Program-made: the position numbers and the translations under genes
NCBI GenBank assembly: GCA_016721845.1
Contig: JADKHK010000006.1
Location: 1 to 55,957, forward strand
Source of the DNA: Lysobacterales bacterium
GTDB taxonomy: Bacteria > Pseudomonadota > Gammaproteobacteria > Xanthomonadales > Ahniellaceae
Reading direction: 5' to 3'
Length of the DNA stretch: 55,957 nt
Part shown: positions 16,347 through 25,179 of the stretch, in pieces
Layout of the letters: each line of letters starts with the position of its first letter
Numbering within the stretch: position 1 is the first letter of the stretch
Notes under the pieces: model-generated
What the model saw: the letters and a program-made list of their open reading frames with translations, nothing else
What the model was told of the DNA's origin: nothing
Databases searched by the model: none

Positions 16347-16865
16347 ATGGTGAGCAAACAGTCCCAGTTCGATGCCTTGGTGCGCGCGACCAGCGGAGAC
16401 CTGTATCGTTTCGCGTTCTGGCTGTGCGGCAACGAGGCGCTGGCGCATGACCTGACCCAGGAAACCTATCTGCGCGCCTGGCGGTCGCTCGACAATCTGC
16501 GCGAGACCGCGGCCGCGAAGGCCTGGCTGGTCACCATCCTGCGGCGTGAACATGCGCGCCTTTACGAACGCAAGACGCCGGCCTTCGAGCCGATTGATGC
16601 GGTCGAATTGCCGGAGTCCGACCTGCAGTCGCCGGATCAGCTTGGTGACGATGCCCTGGTCCGGCGCGCGATGGCCAGGCTCGACGCGAAGTATCGCGAA
16701 CCCTTGCTGATGCAGGTGCTCGGCGGCTTCAGCTGCGAAGAGATTGCGGCGGAACTCGGCAGCACGCCGGGCGCGGTGATGACCCAGGTGTTCCGCGCCC
16801 GCCAGAAACTCAAGGCGGCGCTCGGCGGTTATGGCGAGGAGGGCAAGATCTATGAACTGCCTTGA
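16347..16865 (+). CDS. ECF-type RNA polymerase sigma factor
   Basis: A 172-residue sigma-70 family protein with only regions 2 and 4. Region 2 is DLYRFAFWLCGNEALAHDLTQ followed by ETYLRAW. Region 4 is ARLDAKYREPLLMQVLGGF, then SCEEIAAELGSTPGAVMTQV, a helix-turn-helix for the -35 element. It overlaps the next gene by 14 bases. That gene has a small zinc-finger-like N-terminus and a membrane helix, so it is the likely anti-sigma factor. The inducing signal is not visible. Confidence 0.92.
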   Translation: MVSKQSQFDALVRATSGDLYRFAFWLCGNEALAHDLTQETYLRAWRSLDNLRETAAAKAWLVTILRREHARLYERKTPAFEPIDAVELPESDLQSPDQLGDDALVRRAMARLDAKYREPLLMQVLGGFSCEEIAAELGSTPGAVMTQVFRARQKLKAALGGYGEEGKIYELP

Positions 16866-17577
16866 GTTCCGCCGCGCCATCGGCACCGACCCGCGCGGCC
16901 TCGACGCCGCTGCGCTCGCGCATCGGGCGCAATGCCCGCGCTGCAGCGAAGCGCATGAGCGCGCACTCGTTTTCGAACGCTCGCTGGCCGCAGCGATCGC
17001 GATCCCGGTGCCGGACACGCTCGCCGAACGCATCCTGTTGCACCAGACCACCGCGGCGTTGCATGAGCCCCGTGTGCGCTCGCTGCGCATCTGGCAAATC
17101 GCTGCCGGGCTGGTCGTCGGCATCGGCCTTGCGACGGCGGTGGGTTGGCGCGTGTTCACGGCGAATGCCGCGACCACCGATCTCGCCGTGGCCCATCTCG
17201 CGCACGAGCCGTTCGCGTTGTCGGCGCGCGCCGAGGTGGCCAGCGCGGACGTGCGCGCGATGTTCGCGTCGCTCGGTGCACCGATCGCCCACAGCCCGGG
17301 CGCGGTGCATTATCTGAACGACTGTCCGCTCGGCAGCCGCATGTCGGTGCACATGGTGATGCAACGCGCCAGCGGTCCGGTCACTGCGATGTATGTGCCC
17401 AAGCTGCGCGAGGCACGGCGTGATTTCGATCGCGCCGGCGTGCGTGGCCGCGAGGCAACGATCGGTGATGGCACCCTGATCCTGCTCGCCGCCGATGCGC
17501 GCGAGTTCGATGCGATTGAATCGCAATTTCATCTGGCCTTCGCGCACGGCATCGGCAGCGCAGTGGGCGCGCCCTGA
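16852..17577 (+). CDS. DUF3379-like putative anti-sigma factor
   Basis: A 241-residue protein starting at ATG 16852, which has a strong AGGAGG about 10 bases upstream. The N-terminus MNCLEFRRAIGTDP followed by H-x(3)-C-P-x-C (HRAQCPRCSEAHE) is a ZAS-like metal site. VPDTLAERILLHQ follows, then one membrane helix (IWQIAAGLVVGIGLATAVGW) and a periplasmic domain of about 130 residues. This is the DUF3379 pattern found next to ECF sigma genes in gammaproteobacteria. It probably holds the sigma factor at the inner membrane. The C-terminal domain has one Cys (YLNDCPLGSRM) and its ligand is unknown. Confidence 0.8.
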   Translation: MNCLEFRRAIGTDPRGLDAAALAHRAQCPRCSEAHERALVFERSLAAAIAIPVPDTLAERILLHQTTAALHEPRVRSLRIWQIAAGLVVGIGLATAVGWRVFTANAATTDLAVAHLAHEPFALSARAEVASADVRAMFASLGAPIAHSPGAVHYLNDCPLGSRMSVHMVMQRASGPVTAMYVPKLREARRDFDRAGVRGREATIGDGTLILLAADAREFDAIESQFHLAFAHGIGSAVGAP

Positions 17578-17664
17578 GGCGAATTGTCGGTGGCGGCCTC
17601 GCGCCGCATCGGTTAGCGTGCGCGCCATGTCGCCGCCCTCGCGGCGGATCGATCCAGGTTTCAC

Positions 17665-18396
17665 GTGTCCGCACCCGAACTCTCCGTCGTCGTTCCGGTC
17701 TTCAACGAACGCGACAACGTCACCCCGCTGGTCGACGAAATCGTCGCTGCATTGCGTGGTCGCATTACCTTCGAAATCGTCTATGTCGACGACCACAGTC
17801 GCGACGATTCACTGGCCGTGTTGAAGTCGCTGCAGGCGCGTGTGCCGGAGCTGCGGGTGCTGCACCATGTCACCCAGAGCGGCCAGAGCACGGCGGTGCG
17901 CAATGGCGTGAAGGCTGCGCGCGGCGCGTGGATTGCGACGCTCGATGGCGACGGCCAGAACGATCCGGCCGATATTCCGAAAATGCTGGCCGCCCGCGCC
18001 GGTGCCTTGCCGGAGACCAAGCTCTTTGCCGGTTGGCGGGTGAATCGCCAGGACAGCGGCAGCAAGCGCTGGGCGTCGAAGGTCGCGAATGCGATCCGCA
18101 GCCGCCTGCTGCGCGATGACACCCCCGATACCGGCTGCGGCATCAAGCTGTTCGAGCGCGAAGCTTTCCTCGACCTGCCGTATTTCAATCACATGCATCG
18201 TTACCTGCCGGCACTGATGCAGCGGGCCGGCTGGAAGACGCTGAGCGTGCCGGTGAACCATCGTGCGCGCGGCGCCGGCGTCTCGAAGTACAACAACCTC
18301 AATCGCGCCCTGGTGGGCATCGCCGACTTGCGCGGCGTGGCCTGGTTGATCCGGCGTGCCAAGCGCACCGCAGTACAAGAAATTACTAACGACTGA
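17665..18396 (+). CDS. GT2 polyprenol-phosphate glycosyltransferase (DPM1/ArnC-like)
   Basis: A 243-residue protein. SVVVPVFNERDNVTPLVDEI, FEIVYVDDHSRDDS, and ATLDGDGQNDPADIPKM give the GT-A fold with its D-x-D. PDTGCGIKLFERE, FNHMHRYLPAL and VNHRARGAGVSKYN are landmarks of the dolichyl/undecaprenyl-phosphate mannose synthase subgroup. It should charge undecaprenyl phosphate with a sugar at the cytoplasmic face. GTG 17665 is the start. The next gene, a LabN membrane protein, is a common partner. No PMT-family transferase follows in this window. Confidence 0.88.
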   Translation: MSAPELSVVVPVFNERDNVTPLVDEIVAALRGRITFEIVYVDDHSRDDSLAVLKSLQARVPELRVLHHVTQSGQSTAVRNGVKAARGAWIATLDGDGQNDPADIPKMLAARAGALPETKLFAGWRVNRQDSGSKRWASKVANAIRSRLLRDDTPDTGCGIKLFEREAFLDLPYFNHMHRYLPALMQRAGWKTLSVPVNHRARGAGVSKYNNLNRALVGIADLRGVAWLIRRAKRTAVQEITND

Positions 18397-18455
18397 GTCG
18401 CTAAGCTGGGCGACTTGCTTCGGAGCCTGGCTCCGGATTCCGCTTCGGGGAACAC

Positions 18456-18761
18456 ATGTCCGACTTCTTCGCGTCCTGGGCGCACAACTTCAATTTCTGG
18501 CTCGCGATCGGCTTTCTCGGCCAGGCGGTTTTTGCGTCGCGCTTCATCGTGCAATGGTGGTTCAGCGAACGCGCGAAGCGGGTCGTGGTGCCGACCGTGT
18601 TCTGGTGGCTGTCCCTGGGCGGGGGCTTGGTCCTGACGGTCTATGCGATCCACAAACGCGATCTGGTCTTCACGCTCGGCCAGTTCTCGGGACTGTTCAT
18701 CTACAGTCGCAACCTGTGGCTGCTGCACACCGCGAAGCGGCGCGAAGTCGTCACCGACTGA
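18456..18761 (+). CDS. LabN-domain small membrane protein
   Basis: A 101-residue protein with three membrane segments. WLAIGFLGQAVFASRFIVQWW, a SERAKRVVVPTVFWWLS loop, and FTLGQFSGLFIYSRNLWLL match the lipid-A-disaccharide-synthase N-terminal-like domain (PF07578). Stand-alone LabN proteins occur beside polyprenol-phosphate glycosyltransferases and PMT-family enzymes that modify lipid A or envelope glycans. It may help flip or present the lipid-linked sugar, but that is inference. It lies 59 bases after the GT2 gene and 6 bases from the convergent diguanylate cyclase gene. Confidence 0.85.
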   Translation: MSDFFASWAHNFNFWLAIGFLGQAVFASRFIVQWWFSERAKRVVVPTVFWWLSLGGGLVLTVYAIHKRDLVFTLGQFSGLFIYSRNLWLLHTAKRREVVTD

Positions 18762-18767
18762 CGCGAT

Positions 18768-21683
18768 TCAGATCGAACGGCCGCGTTCGACGCGATTGCG
18801 GCCGAGCTTCTTGGCGCGATAGAGCGCAGCGTCGGCCTCGTCGAGCAACTGTGCCGACTTCAGGCCACCGCGCGGCACGCAGGCCGCGACCCCGACGCTG
18901 ACGGTCACTTCCCGGTCCTTGCCGAAGGCCTCGCAGCGCGCGCGCACCGCGTGCGCCCGCGTGGTCGCCTCGTCGATGTCGATGCCGGGGAGCACAATGA
19001 CGAACTCTTCGCCACCGAATCGTGCCAGCAGCTCTTCGGGTTCATGCACGTCGAGCTCCAACTGGCGGGCAATGCCACGCAGCATTTCATCACCGAGCAA
19101 GTGGCCGTGCTGGTCGTTGTACTGCTTGAAGAAGTCGACATCGACCATCAGCACCGCCAGGGTCTGGCGATGTTCGGCGAGGCGGTTCCAGGTGCGCAGG
19201 TAGAACTGTTCGAAGCCGCGCCGGTTGGTGATGCCGGTCAGGCCGTCCTGCACCGCCAGCCGCGACAGCCGCTGGTTGGCGATTTCGAGGTCGCGGGTGT
19301 GGGCCGCGATCTCGCGTTCGAGTTCGACGTTGCGCTCGTGCAGCTTGCGCGAACGGTAGCGGCCCCAGGCCCAGGCCAGCAGGGAACCGAACAGCAGCAC
19401 CAGGGCGGCCGCCGTCCAGGCTGCGGCACGCGTTTGGTACCAGCGGGGCTGCACCCGGAACCGGAAATCCAGCGTGTCGCTGGCCTGTCGTCCGGCGCGC
19501 GTGCGCGCCTGCACCCGCAGGTGGTAATCGCCCGGCGCCAGTCGGTTGAATTCGCGCATCTGCGCTGTCGACCAGTCGCTCCAGACGGCGCTGCCGTCAT
19601 TGCCTTCGAGCTGACTGCGGTATTCGACCGCGCTGTCGTGGCCATCGATGCCGTATTCGAAGCGCAGACCTTCCAGCGGCGGCAGCGCCAGCACCGCGAG
19701 GCCACGACGATCGAGCAGGCGCGTCTGACGGCGCGCATCGGTCAGCAGGGCGCGGTGCATGCGCAGGTGAAATGCCGTATCGCCGGCATTGGCGAGGCGC
19801 GGGTCATAGGTCAGCAGCCCACCCCAGGCCACGACGGTCAGACGGCCATCATCGGCCAACGACAGTTCGCTCACCCCAAGCACCCGGCGCGACTCGATGC
19901 GCAACGGCTGCCACTGCCCCCCCTGTTCGACCCAGACATCGCGACTGGTGAAGGCGTACTGATGGCCGGGGCCGCCTCGGAATTCGATCTCGTTGAGTCG
20001 CTGTCCGGCCAGCGCGACCAGCGGATGCCCGGGCTGCGCGATGAAGCGCTCGTCCCGCCATTCGTAAAGGTCATCGCCCAGCGTCGCATAGGTCTTGCCG
20101 CCGATCTGCCACACGCTGCTGCCGGCGTCCGCAACATCGCCCAGGCCGGATTCGCGGCCGAGCGGCCGGATCGCGATGTGCGGACCAGTCGCGTCCACGC
20201 TGCGCGTCACGAGTTGCGGATATCCGCGCCAGTTGCCGATCAACCAGCGGTCGGCCGCAAGTTCGACCAGGGTCGAGATGGTGACCTCGCCAAGATCGTG
20301 GCGCGTTCCGGCGCGCCAGGTCGCGGCGTGGTCCAGTTCGAGGATCGAAGTGCTTTCCAGCGTCAATACGCGACCCGGCACGAAAGCGGATGGAATCAGT
20401 TCGAACACGCCGTTGCTGTCGATCAGGCGCGTTGCCTGGTCGGCATGAATGACCTGGATACTCTTGCGTTCGCCGACCAGCAGATCGTCACCGACCCGCT
20501 GCAGATCCCAGACCTCGTCCGGTGCCCATGGCAGCGACTGGAACCGCATGCGGCCCTGGTCATCGCGACCGGAACGGAACAGACCTAGCGAGGTCGCGAC
20601 CCAACGTCGCCCTTCGAACCATTCGGCATCATTGAGTGCACCGAACAGGCCATCTTCTTCGCCGACGAAGGTCCATGGCGAGGGCCACTCCATCCGCACC
20701 AGATCGCCCTCGGTCGAAAACCACAACCCGCCATCGACATTCGCGACCACGTCGGTGATCGGATAATTGCTGATGCGATACTGCTTCTTCAGCGCCAATT
20801 GGGCATCGACGATGGCGACCTCACCGGACAGCGTGGCCAGCGCGAAGTCGCCGTCGGCGAGGGCCGCCACCGCATAGACCTGGGTGCGCTGCATCCAGGC
20901 GTCGTAGGCGGTGTCGACGTGGCGCAGCCCATGTTCGGCGTCGCCGAGATACAAGCCCTTCACACGCGAACTGAACAGGGTGCCGTCCGGGTGCGGCGCT
21001 GCGCTCTGGACGCCATAACGGGTGAATTCCTCACCCCCCGGCACCGGCACGAAGGCCTTGCCGTCGAAACGCATCAGGCCGTGGTCGACAACCCGCGCCC
21101 AGATCTCGTCGCCGACACGCAAGCCGGTCTGCACGTCGTTCGGGGTCGGCCAGCTTTCGGTCGCGCCGTCCCGGTCGACATGGAACAGGCGCCGCTCGCC
21201 GAGAAAATACTGGCCATCCGGGAGTTCGGCCACCAGCCACACTTGGCCGAGCGGATGCGCATCGGGCACGTCGCGGAATTGTTCGTCGATATCGGTGTAG
21301 GTCCAATGACCGTCCGGTTGTTCGCCGAAGGACCCGAACTGGTCGTAGCCACCGACGATGACGCGGCCGTCGCCACTCAAGGCCACCGAGCGCACCGACA
21401 TTTCCTGTTCCGCATGCAGGTGCTCGAAGCGACCGGCCGAGTACAGCAACACGCCCTCGACATTGCCGACGAACACCCGGCCGCTGGCATCGGTGGCGAT
21501 GGCGTTGTGCTGCGGCATCACGCTGTAATGCTCGGCGTTGAAGCGCGTCAGCATCGGTACGCCGCTGGCATCGGCCGCGGCGAGACTGTCGCCGGTCTCC
21601 GGCGCAGCCCATGCGCCTGTGCCCCAAGCCATCGCCAGGCCCACGAGGCATTTGAGCAGTTTGCGCGCTGCGGCTACCGGCAT
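18768..21683 (-). CDS. membrane diguanylate cyclase with beta-propeller sensor
   Basis: A 971-residue protein. A signal peptide (LVGLAMAWGTGAWA) precedes about 600 residues of propeller-like repeats (for example SVALSGDGRVIVGGYDQFGS and VVANVDGGLWFSTEGDLVRM). A Y_Y_Y-type immunoglobulin-like domain follows (LRFEYGIDGHD, LAPGDYHLRVQARTRAG), then one membrane helix (AAAWTAAALVLLFGSLLAWAW), a coiled coil and a GGDEF domain. The active site is RFGGEEF near residue 886, so it should synthesise c-di-GMP. The residues 6-9 positions before it read EPEE, not R-x-x-D, so the inhibitory site is absent. The periplasmic propeller probably senses an unknown ligand or protein. Confidence 0.92.
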   Translation of the reverse strand: MPVAAARKLLKCLVGLAMAWGTGAWAAPETGDSLAAADASGVPMLTRFNAEHYSVMPQHNAIATDASGRVFVGNVEGVLLYSAGRFEHLHAEQEMSVRSVALSGDGRVIVGGYDQFGSFGEQPDGHWTYTDIDEQFRDVPDAHPLGQVWLVAELPDGQYFLGERRLFHVDRDGATESWPTPNDVQTGLRVGDEIWARVVDHGLMRFDGKAFVPVPGGEEFTRYGVQSAAPHPDGTLFSSRVKGLYLGDAEHGLRHVDTAYDAWMQRTQVYAVAALADGDFALATLSGEVAIVDAQLALKKQYRISNYPITDVVANVDGGLWFSTEGDLVRMEWPSPWTFVGEEDGLFGALNDAEWFEGRRWVATSLGLFRSGRDDQGRMRFQSLPWAPDEVWDLQRVGDDLLVGERKSIQVIHADQATRLIDSNGVFELIPSAFVPGRVLTLESTSILELDHAATWRAGTRHDLGEVTISTLVELAADRWLIGNWRGYPQLVTRSVDATGPHIAIRPLGRESGLGDVADAGSSVWQIGGKTYATLGDDLYEWRDERFIAQPGHPLVALAGQRLNEIEFRGGPGHQYAFTSRDVWVEQGGQWQPLRIESRRVLGVSELSLADDGRLTVVAWGGLLTYDPRLANAGDTAFHLRMHRALLTDARRQTRLLDRRGLAVLALPPLEGLRFEYGIDGHDSAVEYRSQLEGNDGSAVWSDWSTAQMREFNRLAPGDYHLRVQARTRAGRQASDTLDFRFRVQPRWYQTRAAAWTAAALVLLFGSLLAWAWGRYRSRKLHERNVELEREIAAHTRDLEIANQRLSRLAVQDGLTGITNRRGFEQFYLRTWNRLAEHRQTLAVLMVDVDFFKQYNDQHGHLLGDEMLRGIARQLELDVHEPEELLARFGGEEFVIVLPGIDIDEATTRAHAVRARCEAFGKDREVTVSVGVAACVPRGGLKSAQLLDEADAALYRAKKLGRNRVERGRSI

Positions 21684-21781
21684 GACCGCATTTCACCACA
21701 GGGTTTGGCGGCCAGCACGGCCGATTCAGCATTGTTGACCAAGCATTGGGTCGACAGTGTGGGCTATGGCACACTGCCGCG

Positions 21782-22528
21782 ATGACCCGGCTCAGCGTGA
21801 ATCTGAACAAGATCGCCGTCCTGCGCAATTCGCGCGGGGGCGCCCTGCCCGACGTTCTGGCTGCGGCTCGCGTCGCCATCGCGGCGGGGGCCGACGGCAT
21901 CACCGTGCACCCTCGCCCGGATCTGCGCCATATCCGCCCGCAGGATGTGCTCGCGCTCGCCGACATGCTGACGGTCGAATTCAACGTCGAAGGCAATCCG
22001 TTTGCAGGCCCTAATGCACAGGGCTATCCCGGCTTCATCGAACTGGTGGAAGCGGTACGCCCGGCCCAGGTCACTCTGGTGCCGGATGACGATGCCCAGA
22101 TCACCTCCGACCACGGTTTCGACATCGCCCGGGACAGCGAACGTCTGCGACCGGTCATCGCCCGCCTGAAGCGCAGCGGCGCTCGGGTCAGCCTGTTCAT
22201 GGACGCCGGTTCGACATCGGGACGCGCCCTCCGCGCCCTTGGCGCAGACCGCATCGAGATCTATACGGGGCCCTATGCGTCCGCATTCTCCGGCGGCCGC
22301 TACGAGGTGGAATTGGCGGCCTGTGCGCACACTGCAGCCGATGCGCGCGCCGCCGGGCTGGCGGTCAACGCCGGCCACGACCTCGATCAGGACAATCTGG
22401 CCTCGTTGCTCGCCGCAGCCGCACCGATTGCGGAAGTGTCGATCGGCCACGCCCTGATCAACGATGCGCTGTATGCCGGATTGGCGACCACCGTGCAGCG
22501 TTATCGCAGCCTCTGCGGCAGCGCCTGA
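21782..22528 (+). CDS. pdxJ: pyridoxine 5'-phosphate synthase PdxJ
   Basis: A 248-residue TIM-barrel enzyme. SVNLNKIAVLRNSRGGALPD, GITVHPRPDLRHIRPQDV, FNVEGNPF and VTLVPDD are family signatures; VNAGHDLDQDNLASL and VSIGHALINDALYAGL end the barrel. It condenses 1-deoxy-xylulose 5-phosphate with 3-amino-2-oxopropyl phosphate to give pyridoxine 5'-phosphate. It converges with the tonB-exbB-exbD operon across a shared hairpin. In Xanthomonas pdxJ also neighbours this operon. Confidence 0.97.
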   Translation: MTRLSVNLNKIAVLRNSRGGALPDVLAAARVAIAAGADGITVHPRPDLRHIRPQDVLALADMLTVEFNVEGNPFAGPNAQGYPGFIELVEAVRPAQVTLVPDDDAQITSDHGFDIARDSERLRPVIARLKRSGARVSLFMDAGSTSGRALRALGADRIEIYTGPYASAFSGGRYEVELAACAHTAADARAAGLAVNAGHDLDQDNLASLLAAAAPIAEVSIGHALINDALYAGLATTVQRYRSLCGSA

Positions 22529-22550
22529 TTTCCGCGTCGGCACAAACAAA

Positions 22551-22574
22551 AAGGCCGGACTCGCGTCCGGCCTT
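22551..22574. terminator. bidirectional rho-independent terminator between pdxJ and exbD
   Basis: AAGGCCGGAC (22551-22560), loop TCGC, and GTCCGGCCTT (22565-22574) form a perfect 10-bp stem. A-rich sequence (ACAAACAAAA) lies on the left, so the minus-strand transcript ends in a U-rich tail. On the plus strand the stem ends in CTT with a short pyrimidine tail. It sits between two convergent genes. Confidence 0.85.
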
Positions 22575-22597
22575 CGGTCGTTCAGGATGGGCGTCGC

Positions 22598-23005
22598 TCA
22601 GCCTTCCGGCGATGCGAACCCGATCTTCTTGTAGCCCACATTCTTCGCGGTGCCCATCACGTCCGCCAGCACCTGGTATTGGGTCTGGTCGTCCGCCTGG
22701 ATCTGCAGCACCGGCTGCGGATTCTTCTTGGACTCGAACTCGATCTGCAACTTGAGGATTTCCAGCGAGATCGGCTGACCGTTCCAGAACAGTTCGCCGT
22801 TGGCGCGAATGCCCAGATCGATCGGTGGCGGCGGATCCTTCGGCGGCGGCTGCGTCGATTTCTGCGGCACGTCGATCAGGATGCGATTGGTCGCGGCCGG
22901 CGCCGTGATCATGAAGATGATCAGCAGCACCAACATCACGTCGACCAGTGGCGTGACGTTGATTTCGGCCATCGGCCCGCCGGAGTTGTTGCTTGAGAAA
23001 GCCAT
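22598..23005 (-). CDS. exbD: ExbD-type biopolymer transport protein (second copy)
   Basis: A 135-residue protein with one N-terminal membrane helix: MAEINVTPLVDVMLVLLIIF, which carries the essential Asp of the proton channel, then MITAPAATN. The rest is a periplasmic domain with a Pro-rich linker (QPPPKDPPPP). It is the last gene of tonB-exbB-exbD-exbD, 15 bases after the first exbD. Two exbD genes in this operon is the Xanthomonas arrangement, where the second copy has a more specialised role than the first. Confidence 0.95.
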   Translation of the reverse strand: MAFSSNNSGGPMAEINVTPLVDVMLVLLIIFMITAPAATNRILIDVPQKSTQPPPKDPPPPIDLGIRANGELFWNGQPISLEILKLQIEFESKKNPQPVLQIQADDQTQYQVLADVMGTAKNVGYKKIGFASPEG

Positions 23006-23020
23006 TGCGCGCCCCTGCGG

Positions 23021-23434
23021 TTATTTGTTCGGCTCGGTGATGAAACCGAGCTTGCGGATGCCGGCATTCTTGACTGTCGCCATCGCCTCGGCGATCTGCT
23101 TGTACTGCGTGGTCTTGTCGGCGCGCAGCTCGATCATCGGCTGGGGCGTCCGCAAGGCCTCGCGGCGCAAACGATCTTCCAGTCCGCGCTGGTCGATCAA
23201 CGCATCGTCGAGGTACATCTGACCGGCATCATCGATCGCCAAGGTCATGGGCGTGGCCTTCTCGTCTTCGGCGGCGGTGACCGTCTTGACGGGCAGGTCG
23301 ACCTTGACCTTGTGGTTCATCATCGGCGTCGTGATCATGAAAATGATCAGCAGCACCAACATCACGTCCACGAGTGGCGTGACGTTGATTTCCGCCATCA
23401 CGCCGCCGTCGTTACCACCTGCTGACATTCCCAT
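23021..23434 (-). CDS. exbD: ExbD-type biopolymer transport protein (first copy)
   Basis: A 137-residue protein. MAEINVTPLVDVMLVLLIIF is identical in the membrane segment to the second copy, including the proton-path Asp. The periplasmic part (HKVKVDLPVKTVTAAEDEKA and PMIELRADKTTQYKQIAEAM) differs more. With ExbB it forms the proton-driven motor that energises TonB. The 20-residue identity at both protein and near-DNA level suggests local duplication or gene conversion. Confidence 0.95.
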   Translation of the reverse strand: MGMSAGGNDGGVMAEINVTPLVDVMLVLLIIFMITTPMMNHKVKVDLPVKTVTAAEDEKATPMTLAIDDAGQMYLDDALIDQRGLEDRLRREALRTPQPMIELRADKTTQYKQIAEAMATVKNAGIRKLGFITEPNK

Positions 23435-23458
23435 TGCGGGCTCCCGATGCGGCTTCGA

Positions 23459-24322
23459 TCACTTCTTCATCGGCTTCGGGCCGGCGCCTTCGACGCGCGA
23501 ACCGGTGGCGAAGAAGTCGTGCAGGTCATGCGCGAACTCGTCGAAGCGGGCCATGATCTTGCGGTTGCTGCGCGAGAAGAAGTTGTACGCCAGCACCGCC
23601 GGGATCGCGACGAACAGACCGATCGCGGTCATGATCAGCGCTTCGCCGACCGGACCCGCGACGACGGTGATGTCGGCCGTACCCGCTGCACCGATGTTCA
23701 ACAGTGCGTGGTAGATGCCCCACACGGTGCCGAGCAGGCCGACGAACGGCGCCGACGAACCGGTGGTGGCCAGCCAGGTCAGGCCGTTTTCCAGCTTCGA
23801 GCTCTCACGGGCCACGGCCTGGCGCAGGGCGCGGTCGATGAACTCGGAACGATTCAGGGCTTCGACCAGACGCGAACCTTCGTGGCGCTGGTGATGGGCA
23901 GCGGCCGAGGCGCAGTCGAGCGCGATCTTCGAGAACGGTTCGCCCTTCGGCTGCTCTTCCATGAAACGCACCGCATCGGCCGCCGACGGGGTTTCCCAGA
24001 ACGTGCGGATGACCTTTTCCATCTTGCCGGTGATCGACGTGTTGCGCATCGCGTTCATCACCGTGTAGATCCAGCTGACGATCGACATGATCACCAGGGT
24101 CACGAACACCGTCCAGCCCACCCAGTCGAAGTTCTGGATCAGGTGATCGAAGCCCATCTGCTGGAGCGCAGCGGCATTGGAAGTGTCGCCGGCCACCACG
24201 GCATCGGCCGCGGCGTCGACTGCGGCGGGCGAAGTCGCTTCGGGCATGCTCGCAGCAGCTGTCGCGGCATCGGCAGGAACAGCCGCGGCATCGGCAGGCT
24301 GGGTCGTCTGGTCTTGTTGCAT
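23459..24322 (-). CDS. exbB: ExbB/TolQ/MotA-family proton channel ExbB
   Basis: A 287-residue protein. An Ala/Pro/Asp-rich N-terminus of about 60 residues (AADAVVAGD) precedes the first helix (WTVFVTLVIMSIVSWIYTVM). The conserved TMH2-TMH3 block is WLATTGSSAPFVGLLGTVWG and GEALIMTAIGLFVAIPAVLA, with the Thr/Ala residues of the proton path. The long N-terminal extension is longer than in E. coli ExbB and resembles Xanthomonas versions. It lies between tonB and exbD with 10 and 24 base gaps. Confidence 0.96.
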   Translation of the reverse strand: MQQDQTTQPADAAAVPADAATAAASMPEATSPAAVDAAADAVVAGDTSNAAALQQMGFDHLIQNFDWVGWTVFVTLVIMSIVSWIYTVMNAMRNTSITGKMEKVIRTFWETPSAADAVRFMEEQPKGEPFSKIALDCASAAAHHQRHEGSRLVEALNRSEFIDRALRQAVARESSKLENGLTWLATTGSSAPFVGLLGTVWGIYHALLNIGAAGTADITVVAGPVGEALIMTAIGLFVAIPAVLAYNFFSRSNRKIMARFDEFAHDLHDFFATGSRVEGAGPKPMKK

Positions 24323-24332
24323 GGCAATACCC

Positions 24333-24995
24333 TTAGGAGTTGAGCGTGAACTTGATGGGAACGAGGACGCGGCCTTCGACCGGGCGACCGTCGCGTTTCT
24401 CTGGATTGAACTTCCACTGGCGAACCGCCTTCATCGCTTCCTGATCCAGTTCGCGATGACTGCTCGACTTGTGAATCTCGATCTTGAGCGGGCTGCCGTC
24501 GATACCGACCGTGACGACCAGCACGACCTCGCCTTGCAGGCGACGCCGCATCGCGATCGGGGGATAGCGCGGCGGACGCATCTTGCGGTAGCTCGGATCT
24601 TCCGACGCGCCCACGGTTTCCGGAATGACCGGGGCCGGCGGCGCAGGTGGCGCGGGCGGCTCGGCTTCTTCGGCCATTTCGTTGGGTTCGTCGAACACCG
24701 GACGTTCGTCGACCGGCGGCGGCGGCGGTGGTGCTGCCTGCGGCTTCTGCTCGACGACCTTCTTGATCTCTTTCGGCGGCTCCGGCGGCGGCGGCGGCGG
24801 CGGCGGGGGCGGCGGCGGCGGCTCGATGAAGGTGACGTCGATCACCTGGTCCTGTTCTTCCTCGATCGCATCCGGAGGCATGACCGGTGCAATCAGGAAC
24901 ATGAAAGCCCCTGCGTGCAGGGCCAACGCGAACGATTGCCCGGCGACGCGGCGCCAGCTGAATCCTGTTTCGGTGTCGTTATCAATACTCGACAT
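24333..24995 (-). CDS. tonB: energy transducer TonB
   Basis: A 220-residue protein. One membrane anchor (SFALALHAGAFMFLIAPVM, containing the His typical of TonB anchors) is followed by a Pro-rich spacer with 13 consecutive prolines and then APPAPPAPP. The C-terminal TonB domain has the YP-type box in PRYPPIAMRRRLQGEVVLVV and ends AVRQWKFNPEKRDGRPVEGR. It transmits motor energy from ExbB/ExbD to outer-membrane TonB-dependent receptors. ATG 24995 is preferred; an upstream ATG at 25076 would overlap the promoter. Confidence 0.95.
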   Translation of the reverse strand: MSSIDNDTETGFSWRRVAGQSFALALHAGAFMFLIAPVMPPDAIEEEQDQVIDVTFIEPPPPPPPPPPPPPEPPKEIKKVVEQKPQAAPPPPPPVDERPVFDEPNEMAEEAEPPAPPAPPAPVIPETVGASEDPSYRKMRPPRYPPIAMRRRLQGEVVLVVTVGIDGSPLKIEIHKSSSHRELDQEAMKAVRQWKFNPEKRDGRPVEGRVLVPIKFTLNS

Positions 24996-25065
24996 GGGGG
25001 TCTCGGTTCTGCGGAGGCCGTGGTTTCGGCCCGATCGCCGGACGGGTCCGGGCAAGGGGGTCGTG

Positions 25066-25071
25066 ATTATA
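25066..25071 (-). promoter_or_regulatory. probable -10 box of the tonB operon
   Basis: On the minus strand this reads TATAAT (within GGTTATAATCACG), a perfect -10 hexamer 71 bases before the tonB ATG. A convincing -35 was not found at 16-18 bases upstream. No Fur-box-like repeat was recognised. Confidence 0.5.
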
Positions 25072-25179
25072 ACCACGGCCAGTTGTCTTCATTCCAGCCT
25101 CCGCACAGGATCTTCCCTGCACGTTACAGCTCCATAACGAACCGCTTCGCCCCATGGGGTTGGCAATTCGGGTACTGAA

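Noticed and set aside
21735..21770. pdxJ promoter (TTGACC and TATGGC)
   Set aside because: The two hexamers are 24 bases apart, too far for a sigma-70 promoter.
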